Shown here piece by piece: positions 8,153-16,631 of a stretch of DNA of 64,000 nucleotides. The stretch spans positions 310,001 to 374,000 of the forward strand of contig NZ_LT627735.1 in assembly GCF_900101765.1 (NCBI RefSeq), given 5' to 3'. The notes under the pieces were generated by a model. The model made no database searches. It was not told the DNA's origin and saw only the letters and a program-made list of their open reading frames with translations. The DNA is from Nonlabens sp. Hel1_33_55. GTDB taxonomy: Bacteria; Bacteroidota; Bacteroidia; Flavobacteriales; Flavobacteriaceae. Both the position numbers and the translations under genes were made by a program. How positions within the stretch are numbered: position 1 is the stretch's first letter; the number at the start of each line of letters is the position of its first letter.

Positions 8153-9247
8153 ATGACCATGAAAAAAAGATTTGAATTCATTGATTCATTGAGAGGTATA
8201 GGCATTTTAATGGTCATGGTTTACCATACATATCAAGACGTTTCAAAAATATATGTCCCAGAATTGTCCCTTTTTTTTTCCCAAGGTGCGAGAGGCGTTC
8301 AATTGTTTTTTATAGTAAGTGCCTTTACACTGTACTATTCGCAACAGCAAAGAGAAAGAAAAGGATCCAACACAATTGGCAGCTTTTTTTTTAGAAGGTA
8401 TTTCAGGATCGCTCCAATGTATTACTTAGGAATTTTCATTTTTTCAATGATGATAATTTTCAACATTCATCATGAACCTTTGAGACATAATCAGATCACA
8501 ATTTTCAATATAGTTTCAAATTTTGTGTTTTTGAACAGTTTGAATCCCGAGTGGATTAATGCGATTGTTCTGGGTGGATGGTCAATCAGTGTGGAGTTTC
8601 TATTTTATTTTATGTTTCCACTCAATTATAAATACGTAAGTTGTCTTAAGGGTAGCATTAATTTTTTGATGATCACTTTAATCATGAGTGCAGTAAGTAG
8701 TTTTGTAATGAAGCGTTTATTTCATTTTGAGCAAGTTTTATTACTGGATGAATTTTTGTTTTATAACATTTTCAATCAGTTACCTGTTTTTGCAATTGGA
8801 ATAGTAGGATTTCAGATAATAAGAGAAAAAAAATTTTTCTCTAACGATTTTAGTTATCTACTCCTCTTGATGACCATCATTGTTTTATTCGTTTTTTGGG
8901 ATGATTTTACGATGCATCATTTATTAAACTCCGTGGTATTTGCAACATTGATGGTGGCATTATCGATGGGTAAATTTGACTTCTTGAATATTGGATTTTT
9001 ATCCTACTTTGGAAAGATCAGTTACAGCTGTTATCTGGTTCACTTTGCTGTGTTATTTGTTATAGTCAAATTCAATTTTATTCAAATTTTTGAGCCCACA
9101 ACCTTAGTCTGGAATCTTTGTAATTACTTTGTCATGCTACTGATAATTTTAGGAACGACAGCGTTAATAAGCCAAATCACATATAATCTCATCGAACGAC
9201 CCTTCATAAAATTAGGAAGATCAGTCCCATCACTTCTTATTAAATAA
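8153..9247 (+). CDS. Acyltransferase 3 family membrane protein
   Basis: A second O-acyltransferase of the OafA type, 364 aa with about ten membrane spans. FIDSLRGIGILMVMVYHTY holds the R-x10-H motif (R14 to H25), and VQLFFIVSAF, GGWSISVEFLFY and the terminal LIERPF are family signatures. It would modify a glycan sugar with an acyl group. It is AT-rich like the other acyltransferase gene. It lies just after a decayed gene, which marks this as a region of gene turnover. Its stop shares a base with the start of the next gene. Confidence 0.88.
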   Translation: MTMKKRFEFIDSLRGIGILMVMVYHTYQDVSKIYVPELSLFFSQGARGVQLFFIVSAFTLYYSQQQRERKGSNTIGSFFFRRYFRIAPMYYLGIFIFSMMIIFNIHHEPLRHNQITIFNIVSNFVFLNSLNPEWINAIVLGGWSISVEFLFYFMFPLNYKYVSCLKGSINFLMITLIMSAVSSFVMKRLFHFEQVLLLDEFLFYNIFNQLPVFAIGIVGFQIIREKKFFSNDFSYLLLLMTIIVLFVFWDDFTMHHLLNSVVFATLMVALSMGKFDFLNIGFLSYFGKISYSCYLVHFAVLFVIVKFNFIQIFEPTTLVWNLCNYFVMLLIILGTTALISQITYNLIERPFIKLGRSVPSLLIK

Positions 9248-10395
9248 TGCACATAGCCTTTCTCACACCTGAATATCCTCACGAGCGTATAGGCTCCAGT
9301 GGCGGTCTGGGTACGAGTATCAAAAATCTTGCGTTAGAGCTTGTAAGGTCTAATGTAACTGTCAGCATTATCGTCTATGGCAAAACTAAAACAGCAGAAT
9401 TCAATGATGCCGGCATCCAATTTTATATACTGAAACAGAAGAAGTATCGTATAGGCGGCTTTTATTTGTACCGTATGCGTATCAATCGATTTTTAAATTA
9501 TCTTATTAAAGATAAAGGGATCGACCTACTTGAGGCACCGGACTGGACTGGAATTACTGCCTTTATGAAATTTAAGATTCCTGTCGTAATAAGGCTTCAT
9601 GGAAGCGACACCTACTTTTGTCATATTGAAAAACGACCACAGAAATGGAAAAACCGTTTTTTGGAAAAGTGTGCCGTTAATACTGCAGCTGCCTTTATCG
9701 CACCCACAGCTTTCGCATGCGAGCTGAGTGCAAAGCTGTTTAAAATAAAAGCTAGCCGTATTGAGGTAATACGCCACGGTATTCAGATCAACAAATTTAA
9801 AAATGAACGCCCAGAAGATTACTTATCCTATTCAATCCTCAACATTGGGACACTTATCAGGAAAAAGGGTATGTTTCAACTTATCCAGATCTTCAACAAA
9901 ATTGTAGATGATTTTCCCGATGCGACACTTACTTTGGTTGGGGGCGATGCTCCGGATGTCGCAACAGGGAATAACTCGACATGGGAAATGATGAGAAAGC
10001 AAATGAGCCCTGCCGCAGTTAAGAATGTCGCCTATAAAAGTGTTCTACCCTATGAAAATGTCCTAGCGGAAATTAAAAATGCTCATGTATGTGTTTTTCC
10101 TTCACTTGCAGAGACTTTAGGCATGGTAACTATAGAATCCATGGCCCTACAAAAGGCTGTTGTGAATACTAATATAGGTTGGGCTCAGGATATCATTACA
10201 AATGGAGAGGATGGATGTATGCACCATCCAGATGACATTACATCCTATGTCAAATCCATTACTTCGATTTTTAATAATAAGAATTTGAGCCTTGAATTAG
10301 GCCATAAGGCTCGAATGAAAGTCGAAGATAGATTTGATATAAGAAAAATAGTTGACGACAATATAAAATTTTATCTAAAAGTGTTGGCATCATGA
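9247..10395 (+). CDS. Glycosyltransferase family 4 (GT-B fold)
   Basis: 382 aa. MHIAFLTPEYPHERIGSSGG gives the GT4 N-terminal glycine loop (GGLGTS), RLHGSD the acceptor-side motif, and VIRHGIQINKF, IGTLIRKKG, FPSLAETLGMVTIESMALQK and the following IITNGEDG give the donor-binding C-terminal domain with the E-x7-E pair. It would add one sugar to the repeat unit. The start overlaps the upstream stop and the stop overlaps the next start (ATGA), so translation is probably coupled. Confidence 0.9.
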   Translation: MHIAFLTPEYPHERIGSSGGLGTSIKNLALELVRSNVTVSIIVYGKTKTAEFNDAGIQFYILKQKKYRIGGFYLYRMRINRFLNYLIKDKGIDLLEAPDWTGITAFMKFKIPVVIRLHGSDTYFCHIEKRPQKWKNRFLEKCAVNTAAAFIAPTAFACELSAKLFKIKASRIEVIRHGIQINKFKNERPEDYLSYSILNIGTLIRKKGMFQLIQIFNKIVDDFPDATLTLVGGDAPDVATGNNSTWEMMRKQMSPAAVKNVAYKSVLPYENVLAEIKNAHVCVFPSLAETLGMVTIESMALQKAVVNTNIGWAQDIITNGEDGCMHHPDDITSYVKSITSIFNNKNLSLELGHKARMKVEDRFDIRKIVDDNIKFYLKVLAS

Positions 10396-11882
10396 TCGTT
10401 TTAAGGCATGAAAAAGGTAAAGTTTCTGAGGGTAACCATGCTGGTGAGAATGTGATCGAGGTCTTATATAAGACTGCCAAAAAGAACCCAGCTGAGCCGA
10501 TCATCATTATAAAAAACAAACTTGACGCTAGCGAATTTATCGACGCAATCGGACAGAACCCGTCTGAGCGATCACTCATCTCTAATTATAATCCGCTCAA
10601 TGACGGCCTGGGTTACGTAGAGGACAGTCCATTTATAAATGTTTCCAATAGCGTTAAATACCCTACTTGGATTAAAGGTTCTAACGCCATATACATCCAT
10701 TCAAGTTTGGTAAATAAAATCTCGCATCAGCTTCCTGCTGGTAATGACTTGCTCTATTGGGTAAATTCAGTTGCCAGACTGCTACAATCTAAGGGAGTCT
10801 TGTGTTATCAAATCCCTATGATGCATCAGGATGAAAGGCTTTTGACCACAAAACTATATCAATTTGTAAAACAGCACTACAAGCGCAGGTGGACATTTTT
10901 TCTACTTGCCTGTCATTTGATTTATGAAAAAAGATTTCCAGTTTACGCTTTCGCGAAAGCGCAATTCTATAAAAGAAGAAATTTAGAGTTTGATCAACGT
11001 GAACAGAATGATCTGTCCTCTTTTATATTGAGAGAGAAACCCAAAGAAATACTGAATTACGACGTGATCATTCCCACGATGGGCAGACCTAAATATCTTT
11101 ATGATGTATTGAACGATTTAAGCGATCAGACCATCCTACCCGTGAGCGTTATTATCATTGAGCAAAATGAAAATCCATCATCCACTTCACAATTATCTTA
11201 TTTGAAGGATGAATCATGGCCGTTTGCTATTATTCATAATTTTATTCATCAAACCGGTGCCTGTAATGCACGCAATATGGCCATAGATTTATCAGCAGCG
11301 CCGTGGGTTCTATTTTTTGATGATGACGTGAACGTAAGCAAGGATTTATCGAATAACATCTCTAATTTTATCAAATCAACTCATTCTCGGGCAGTAACTT
11401 TTCCTTGTTTGCAGGAAGGAGAGGAAGAAAAACAAAAGGGTTATTTTCAATGGGCGTTCTTTGGTTCTGGTTGCTCTATCGTACATAGAGATATCGTCAA
11501 TTGTTGCAAGTTTGATCCAGCCCTGGAACACGGTTATGGTGAAGATGTAGATTACGGTATGCAGATAAGGAATTCAGGTTTTGATATCATCTACGCGCCA
11601 GAAGTTCAAATAAGGCATTTGAAAGCGCCTTCTGGGGGTTTTAGAAGTGAATTTAAATTTCCTTGGCAAGATGATACGATTCAACCTAAGCCATCGCCGC
11701 ATATTATGTATTTTAGAAAAAAAAGCTATACGCAGCAACAGCTCTTGGGATATAAGTTGGTACTTGCATTGAAATTGTTTTCAAACTCAAGAAATAAGAA
11801 CCCATGGAAATTTATTAGGAAGTTCAAAAAACAATGGGAGTCCAGTGCAAAATACGCCTCGCGCTTAATTCAAACTGAATGA
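10392..11882 (+). CDS. Glycosyltransferase family 2 with a long N-terminal extension
   Basis: 496 aa. The GT2 domain begins near residue 222 (YDVIIPTMGRPKYL), with IEQNENPS where the first nucleotide loop lies, the metal site FFDDDVNV near 312-319 and HGYGEDVDYGMQIRNSG as the acceptor loop. The first 220 residues form a domain I do not recognise; it has mixed alpha/beta character and no membrane span. The iterated palindrome at 10947 encodes YAFAKAQ inside this extension, close to the domain boundary. The extension may be an inactive or methyltransferase-like partner domain, but the sequence does not show which. Confidence 0.82.
   Translation: MIVLRHEKGKVSEGNHAGENVIEVLYKTAKKNPAEPIIIIKNKLDASEFIDAIGQNPSERSLISNYNPLNDGLGYVEDSPFINVSNSVKYPTWIKGSNAIYIHSSLVNKISHQLPAGNDLLYWVNSVARLLQSKGVLCYQIPMMHQDERLLTTKLYQFVKQHYKRRWTFFLLACHLIYEKRFPVYAFAKAQFYKRRNLEFDQREQNDLSSFILREKPKEILNYDVIIPTMGRPKYLYDVLNDLSDQTILPVSVIIIEQNENPSSTSQLSYLKDESWPFAIIHNFIHQTGACNARNMAIDLSAAPWVLFFDDDVNVSKDLSNNISNFIKSTHSRAVTFPCLQEGEEEKQKGYFQWAFFGSGCSIVHRDIVNCCKFDPALEHGYGEDVDYGMQIRNSGFDIIYAPEVQIRHLKAPSGGFRSEFKFPWQDDTIQPKPSPHIMYFRKKSYTQQQLLGYKLVLALKLFSNSRNKNPWKFIRKFKKQWESSAKYASRLIQTE
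10947..10960. repeat. Iterated palindrome GCTTTCGCGAAAGC
   Basis: Perfect copy in the GT2 gene at 10392, read as AFAKA. Confidence 0.95.
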
Positions 11883-12667
11883 AAAGAATCAGCTTCTTGA
11901 TAACACACTTTAACAGACCTGAGGCCTTGATGAAATGTATAGAAAGCATTTTATTAATTAAGTCTGAAGATGATGAGATTATAGTAAGTGATGATGCTAG
12001 TGAGGCCTATGTAATTGACAAGATCAAGGAATTTAAATACGATAATCTAATCGGCTCTAATATAAATAAGGGTCTAGCGGCGAACATCAATAAAGGTGTA
12101 GCTGCATGCAAGGGAAAATACATCATCTATTGTCAGGAAGATTTTATGCTTGATGCAAAGCTCAAAAAAAGGATATACCAACTATGCGATATGATTGATA
12201 ATAAATCTATTGATATGATTAGGTTCAGTTCCTATTTCAAATTCAATAAGTTGATTCATTTGAATGATGAAATATCTGTGATACCTAGGTTTCATTGGAA
12301 AAACTTTCTGCAGAATTTTTATCGTTACAGTGATCATCCTTTCATTGCCAGAAATGATTTTTGGCAACGATTTGGATTCTATCAGGAAAATACCTCAGGA
12401 AGGTATGGTGAAACGGAATATGGAGTACGACTTGCCAATTCAAAAGCAACTATTGCGATAACACATGATCAGCTTGCACATTCCATTGAGGGGACAGCCT
12501 CTACCTTAGCCACAGAATTACCGACATCAAAAGCAGCTAAAATCACTAGTAAAAAGTTCTACCAGTATGCCAGATCATTACGTCTATATTTTGAATGGTT
12601 GATGTATACAGATAATAGGCGTGGCTTGATCACCTATAAAAATGCCAGATTAACAAAAAATGATTAG
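11879..12667 (+). CDS. Glycosyltransferase family 2
   Basis: 262 aa, a compact GT-A enzyme. KRISFLITHFNRPEALMKCI is the opening, IIVSDDAS the first nucleotide-binding loop, NINKGLAANINKG the helix after strand 3 and CQEDFML replaces the usual DxD at the metal site (residues about 86-92, with ED only). RYGETEYGVRLA is the acceptor-side acidic loop. The weak DxD is common in bacterial GT2 proteins, so activity is still likely. It starts within the previous stop codon (ATGA overlap). Confidence 0.82.
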   Translation: MKRISFLITHFNRPEALMKCIESILLIKSEDDEIIVSDDASEAYVIDKIKEFKYDNLIGSNINKGLAANINKGVAACKGKYIIYCQEDFMLDAKLKKRIYQLCDMIDNKSIDMIRFSSYFKFNKLIHLNDEISVIPRFHWKNFLQNFYRYSDHPFIARNDFWQRFGFYQENTSGRYGETEYGVRLANSKATIAITHDQLAHSIEGTASTLATELPTSKAAKITSKKFYQYARSLRLYFEWLMYTDNRRGLITYKNARLTKND

Positions 12668-13688
12668 GCTCTTCACCTTCAAAGATCTATTGATACCAGA
12701 AAATAGAGGTTCTGTACATCCACTGATTTTTGATCTATGCTATTTTGAAAATGCCCATCAGAAAACCCATGAGCAATATTCACTAGTAGACGACCCCAAT
12801 GAGGCTGATGCGTTCATATTTCCTATGGATTTATTATCTCAAAGGACTTCGAACTTGTACGCTGGGGAGTTCAACAAGATGCTCAGCTTAACTAAGAAAC
12901 ACAATAAGAAGCTATGGGTTTATACTGGAGGTGATTACGGTACAACAATACGGGACCCAAGTGTGTTGACTTGGCGATTATCTGGAAACCGATTCAGTAA
13001 TTCCGATCAAACTATTATAGTCCCAAGCTTTATTAACGATCCCATCCAGCATCAAAAAGCTCATTTATCTTATTTAGCTTATGAAGAAAAACCTCATATT
13101 GCATTTACTGGGCACGCTACTAAGGATTTTTTTATTTCCACGCGTTTCATTGCTGCAACTTTCGCAGCTAATTTGAAACGGAGTTTTAAGGTAGATAAAA
13201 GCGATATTCAGCCTATATTTATCGCCTCTGCCGAAAGGTATCGAATTTTGAAAAAGCTGGAATCTTCCAAAAATTTTAAGACCAACTTTATCTACAGGAA
13301 AAAATATAGAGGTGGCGATATATCAAAAGAAGAGAGGTTACGAGGAACTCAGGAATTTTTTGCAAACCTCACTGGATCAGCCTACACGTTTTGTATGCGA
13401 GGTGCCGGTAATTTTTCAGTAAGGTTTTATGAATCCTTAGCTTGTGGGCGCATTCCCATTCTAATTGATACAGATGTGGCTTTGCCACTTGAGAACATCA
13501 TTGATTGGAAAAAATCCATCTGTAGAATTGATCCAAAAAAAAACATTGAAGAGCAAATATTAAAATTTCACAAGAAATTGAATCCCTCATCGTTTCTCGC
13601 TCTACAGAAAAGCAATAGGAAGTTATATAAGGACTATTTAGTAAGACATGCGTTTTTTGAGGCTGTTTATAATCAATTAAAACAGTAA
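12660..13688 (+). CDS. Exostosin-like family protein (putative GT47-type glycosyltransferase)
   Basis: 342 aa. The C-terminal half carries the exostosin hallmark: AYTFCMRGAGNFSVRFYE directly followed by SLACGRIPILI, where the conserved R, the S/R-F-x-E and the C-G-x-x-P form the donor site. The N-terminal half has DDPNEADAFIFPMD, also typical for the family. Bacterial members are usually found in capsule and O-antigen loci and are presumed glycosyltransferases; the linkage here is unknown. The start overlaps the preceding gene by 8 bases. Confidence 0.82.
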   Translation: MIRLFTFKDLLIPENRGSVHPLIFDLCYFENAHQKTHEQYSLVDDPNEADAFIFPMDLLSQRTSNLYAGEFNKMLSLTKKHNKKLWVYTGGDYGTTIRDPSVLTWRLSGNRFSNSDQTIIVPSFINDPIQHQKAHLSYLAYEEKPHIAFTGHATKDFFISTRFIAATFAANLKRSFKVDKSDIQPIFIASAERYRILKKLESSKNFKTNFIYRKKYRGGDISKEERLRGTQEFFANLTGSAYTFCMRGAGNFSVRFYESLACGRIPILIDTDVALPLENIIDWKKSICRIDPKKNIEEQILKFHKKLNPSSFLALQKSNRKLYKDYLVRHAFFEAVYNQLKQ

Positions 13689-13689
13689 A

Positions 13690-14685
13690 ATGAAAATATC
13701 CCTCATCATTTGTACGTATCAGCGGCCCATTGCGATTTCTAGACTTTTGGAATCAGTACGGCAGCAGACCGTGTATCCAGATCAGATTTTAGTGATTGAT
13801 GGAAGCATCGATGATGAAACATTAGTTCGCTTTCGCGAAAGCGAAATTCCCAACTTACATTATTACAAAGTGCCGGAAAAAGACCGTGGTCTTACCAGAC
13901 AACGCAACTATGGTATTGAGCGAGTGGATCAAGAGATGGATATTGTCGCTTTTCTCGATGATGATACGATTCTGTTAGAAAATTACTTTGAGGAAATAAT
14001 TGAAACCTATCAGAAATATCCGGAAGCTATGGGCGTAGGTGGATACATCATCAATGAAGTGAATTGGGTAAAAGCAACAGAACCGCAAAGAGATGATTTG
14101 AATCATTTTTATTTTGATAACTACCGTCGCAAGGAAAGTTCCCGTTACAAATTAAGACGTAGATTAAATTTAATACAAAAGGAGCCTCCAGGCTACTATC
14201 CGGATTTTGGCCATGGAAGATCCATAGGTTTTTTGCCTCCATCGGGAAAAATTTATCAAACGGAAACCTTAATGGGTGGGGTTTCCAGTTTTCCTTATAA
14301 TGTGCTCCAGACCCATAAGTTCTCGGAATATTTTGAAGGGTATGGGTTATACGAGGATGCGGACTTTAGCTTGCGTCTCGCCAAAATAGGTAAGTTATAT
14401 GTAAATGCAGCTGCTCAATTGGAGCACCATCACGATGCTTCAGGTAGGCCTAACCTCTATAAATACGGAAAGATGGTGGTAAGAAATGGCTGGTATGTCT
14501 GGCGGGTCAAAAATCCCAAACCTTTAGTAAAGGATCAGACCAAGTGGTACCAGATCACGATACTACTCGCTGCCATTAGATTTCTCAATATATTTACTAC
14601 AAAGGAGAAATGGCAGGCATTTGAAGAAACATCAGGTAGGGTAGTCGGGCTTTTCTCTTTATTATGGAACAAACCAAGACCATGA
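13690..14685 (+). CDS. Glycosyltransferase family 2
   Basis: 331 aa. SLIICTYQRPIAISRLLES is the GT2 start, VIDGSIDDET the first loop, TRQRNYGIE the helix, FLDDDTIL the metal-binding DxD and EGYGLYEDADFSLRLAKIG the acceptor-side ED loop. The iterated palindrome at 13829 encodes VRFRESEIPN near residues 46-55, a surface segment between strands 2 and 3; an almost identical peptide occurs in the GT4 enzyme at 1256. The stop overlaps the likely start of the acetyltransferase gene. Confidence 0.88.
   Translation: MKISLIICTYQRPIAISRLLESVRQQTVYPDQILVIDGSIDDETLVRFRESEIPNLHYYKVPEKDRGLTRQRNYGIERVDQEMDIVAFLDDDTILLENYFEEIIETYQKYPEAMGVGGYIINEVNWVKATEPQRDDLNHFYFDNYRRKESSRYKLRRRLNLIQKEPPGYYPDFGHGRSIGFLPPSGKIYQTETLMGGVSSFPYNVLQTHKFSEYFEGYGLYEDADFSLRLAKIGKLYVNAAAQLEHHHDASGRPNLYKYGKMVVRNGWYVWRVKNPKPLVKDQTKWYQITILLAAIRFLNIFTTKEKWQAFEETSGRVVGLFSLLWNKPRP
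13829..13842. repeat. Iterated palindrome GCTTTCGCGAAAGC
   Basis: Perfect copy in the GT2 gene at 13690, read as RFRES. Confidence 0.95.
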
Positions 14686-15230
14686 AATTTTCTAAGGACA
14701 TCAAGCGATATACTGACTATAGTGGTAAAAGCGCATTGCTCATGTTGCTGACACAGCAGGGTTTATGGTCCCTTTTTTATTATAGGATCTTTAATGCCGC
14801 TTACCGCTCCCATATTCCTAATTTTTTTAAGAGAATTATTTTAATGATAGGGGTAGTGTTTCAAAAGAAAGTAGAAATATTTACCGGTATAACTTTGCCA
14901 TATTCAGCAACGATAGGTGAAGGTCTTTATATAGGACATCATTCCGGTATTATCATTAATGCTGCTGCAGTTATAGGTGACAACTGCAATATATCACAGG
15001 GCGTCACCATAGGAGTTAGCGGTCGAGGTTCTAAACGTGGTGTTCCTACAGTAGGTGATCGGGTTTACATAGGTGTTAATGCCGTTATTGCAGGTGATAT
15101 AAAAATAGGTAACGATGCTGTGATCGCGGCAAATTCCTTAGTAACCAAAGATGTTGATTCCGGAACAACGGTCATGGGAGTTCCAGCTTTCAAGGTAAGC
15201 GACCGTAACAGTCATGACTATATTTTATGA
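14682..15230 (+). CDS. Serine acetyltransferase-like hexapeptide-repeat acyltransferase
   Basis: About 182 aa, a left-handed beta-helix protein of the CysE/LbetaH class: GEGLYIGHHSGIIINAAAVI, NISQGVTIGVSGRG and VGDRVYIGVNAVIAGDIKIG are hexapeptide turns, and the end TVMGVPA is the family closing motif. Short versions like this in polysaccharide loci acetylate sugars with acetyl-CoA rather than serine; which applies here is inference. I chose ATG 14682, which gives an ATGA overlap with the upstream stop; ATG 14664 would add six residues. It ends within the next start. Confidence 0.82.
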   Translation: MKFSKDIKRYTDYSGKSALLMLLTQQGLWSLFYYRIFNAAYRSHIPNFFKRIILMIGVVFQKKVEIFTGITLPYSATIGEGLYIGHHSGIIINAAAVIGDNCNISQGVTIGVSGRGSKRGVPTVGDRVYIGVNAVIAGDIKIGNDAVIAANSLVTKDVDSGTTVMGVPAFKVSDRNSHDYIL

Positions 15231-16579
15231 ATCTTCTGGTAATTTCTGACGCACCTATACTTGAGGTTCATGGCAATAGGCAAGCCTATGCACCGTATGC
15301 CAAAGAACTGGATTTATGGATGAAACACTCTTCACAGGTTACTTTTATATGCCCGGATAAGTATTTGCATAATTTATTGCTCCGTGAATTAGAACAACAG
15401 GATTTTGAGCAGATAGCTGTAACTAGATTAGAATTCAATAATATAAAATCAGCCTTGACATCTATTATAGCCATACCCGCACAGATAATCACTCTCTACC
15501 GCGAGATGAAAAAAGCAGATCACATCCATTTACGGGCTCCTGGAAGCTTGACGTTATTAGCAGGATTGGTGGCGATATTGCTTCCGCGAAAGCGTAAATC
15601 CGTTAAATATGCTGGGAATTGGGACCCTAATTCAAAACAACCTTTATCCTATCGCTGGCAAAAGCGTCTCTTTTCAAGCCCAAAATGGAGTAAGAATACC
15701 AAAGTTATGGCCTACGGGCAGTGGAAAAACCAATCGGAAAACATAGCGCCCTTTTTCACGGCTTCGTATTCTAAAACTGACAGAAAGGTTTTCAAAAAAG
15801 AGTTGGTGAGTCCGGTACAAATCATTTTTGTAGGTACGTTATCAAAGAACAAAAACCCGCAATTGTTGGTGGAATTGATTAAGGGTCTTCACCAATGTGG
15901 TATTGAAGCACGAGCACATTTCTACGGCGATGGCCCCATGATGAGCCAGTTGAAAGAAATTGCCAATTCAACTTCATCAAAAGGGCGCAGCCTAGGTCAA
16001 GCCGAGAATGAATCAATATCTCATAGCAATTCAGTCTTGAGCGACAGTCGAGTAATGGATAGTGATTCAGGACCTCGTAGTAATCCGGTCTTGAGCGATT
16101 GTCAAGATACGGATGGTGATATAAAACCGTCCTCTTTAAAAAAGTCTCCGTCTCGTACAGAGCGTAGTCGAAGTGAAGATAACGCGGCATTCACCTTTCA
16201 CGGTAACCAACCGTCAGGCGTGGTTAAAAAAGCATATGAAAAAGCTCATTTTGTATTTTTGGCTTCACAAAGTGAAGGATGGCCCAAAGTTGTGGCTGAA
16301 GCTATGTGGCATCGTTGCATACCCATCGTTACACCGGTAAGTTGTGTTCCATGGATGCTAAATAATTGCGGTAAAGATGATTTAAAATCAGCTTTCGCGA
16401 AAGCGGAACAACCCAGAGGACTCATCTACACGCAAATGGATAAAGTTATAAGAGAGATCATGTTCTTACTACGAAACCCAGAATATTACAAAGAAATGTC
16501 ACGGTCAGCACAAGACTGGTCCCAACATTATACGATAGAAAAATTTGAACAGGAAATCGTAAAATTACTAAAGGTCTAA
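15227..16579 (+). CDS. Glycosyltransferase family 4 with an in-frame repeat insertion
   Basis: 450 aa. The normal GT4 parts are IIFVGTLSKNKNPQLLVELI (about 203-222), AHFYGDGPMMSQLKEIA (230-246) and, after a gap, FTFHGNQP, LASQSEGWPKVVAEAM with the E-x7-E pair, and CIPIVTPVSCVPWML. Between residues about 247 and 318 there is a low-complexity Ser/Asp-rich stretch foreign to the family, which includes two tandem 18-residue copies (266-283 and 284-301). At DNA level it contains elements of the repeat family seen again at 29329-29532. The frame is kept, so the protein may still fold with a looped-out insert. It also holds a perfect iterated palindrome (16391, SAFAKAE) and a one-mismatch copy (15580). 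Confidence 0.83.
   Translation: MNLLVISDAPILEVHGNRQAYAPYAKELDLWMKHSSQVTFICPDKYLHNLLLRELEQQDFEQIAVTRLEFNNIKSALTSIIAIPAQIITLYREMKKADHIHLRAPGSLTLLAGLVAILLPRKRKSVKYAGNWDPNSKQPLSYRWQKRLFSSPKWSKNTKVMAYGQWKNQSENIAPFFTASYSKTDRKVFKKELVSPVQIIFVGTLSKNKNPQLLVELIKGLHQCGIEARAHFYGDGPMMSQLKEIANSTSSKGRSLGQAENESISHSNSVLSDSRVMDSDSGPRSNPVLSDCQDTDGDIKPSSLKKSPSRTERSRSEDNAAFTFHGNQPSGVVKKAYEKAHFVFLASQSEGWPKVVAEAMWHRCIPIVTPVSCVPWMLNNCGKDDLKSAFAKAEQPRGLIYTQMDKVIREIMFLLRNPEYYKEMSRSAQDWSQHYTIEKFEQEIVKLLKV
15580..15593. repeat. One-mismatch copy of the iterated palindrome
   Basis: GCTTCCGCGAAAGC in the GT4 gene at 15227, read as LPRK. Confidence 0.75.
16022..16129 (+). repeat. Two tandem 54-bp units inside the GT4 gene
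   Basis: Two direct copies with a period of exactly 54 bases (16022-16075 and 16076-16129), encoding 18-residue repeats that both contain SN-x-VLSD. The first copy includes GAGCGACAGTCGAG (16039-16052), whose reverse complement is exact at 29332-29345. A further related element GAGCGTAGTCGAA follows at 16160-16172. The phase is kept, so the reading frame survives. Confidence 0.8.
16391..16404. repeat. Iterated palindrome GCTTTCGCGAAAGC
   Basis: Perfect copy in the same GT4 gene, read as AFAKA. Confidence 0.95.
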
Positions 16580-16631
16580 TTTTACATTACATCTAAACTC
16601 CAAAAACCAAAACCAAAATAATTTTCCCTAA

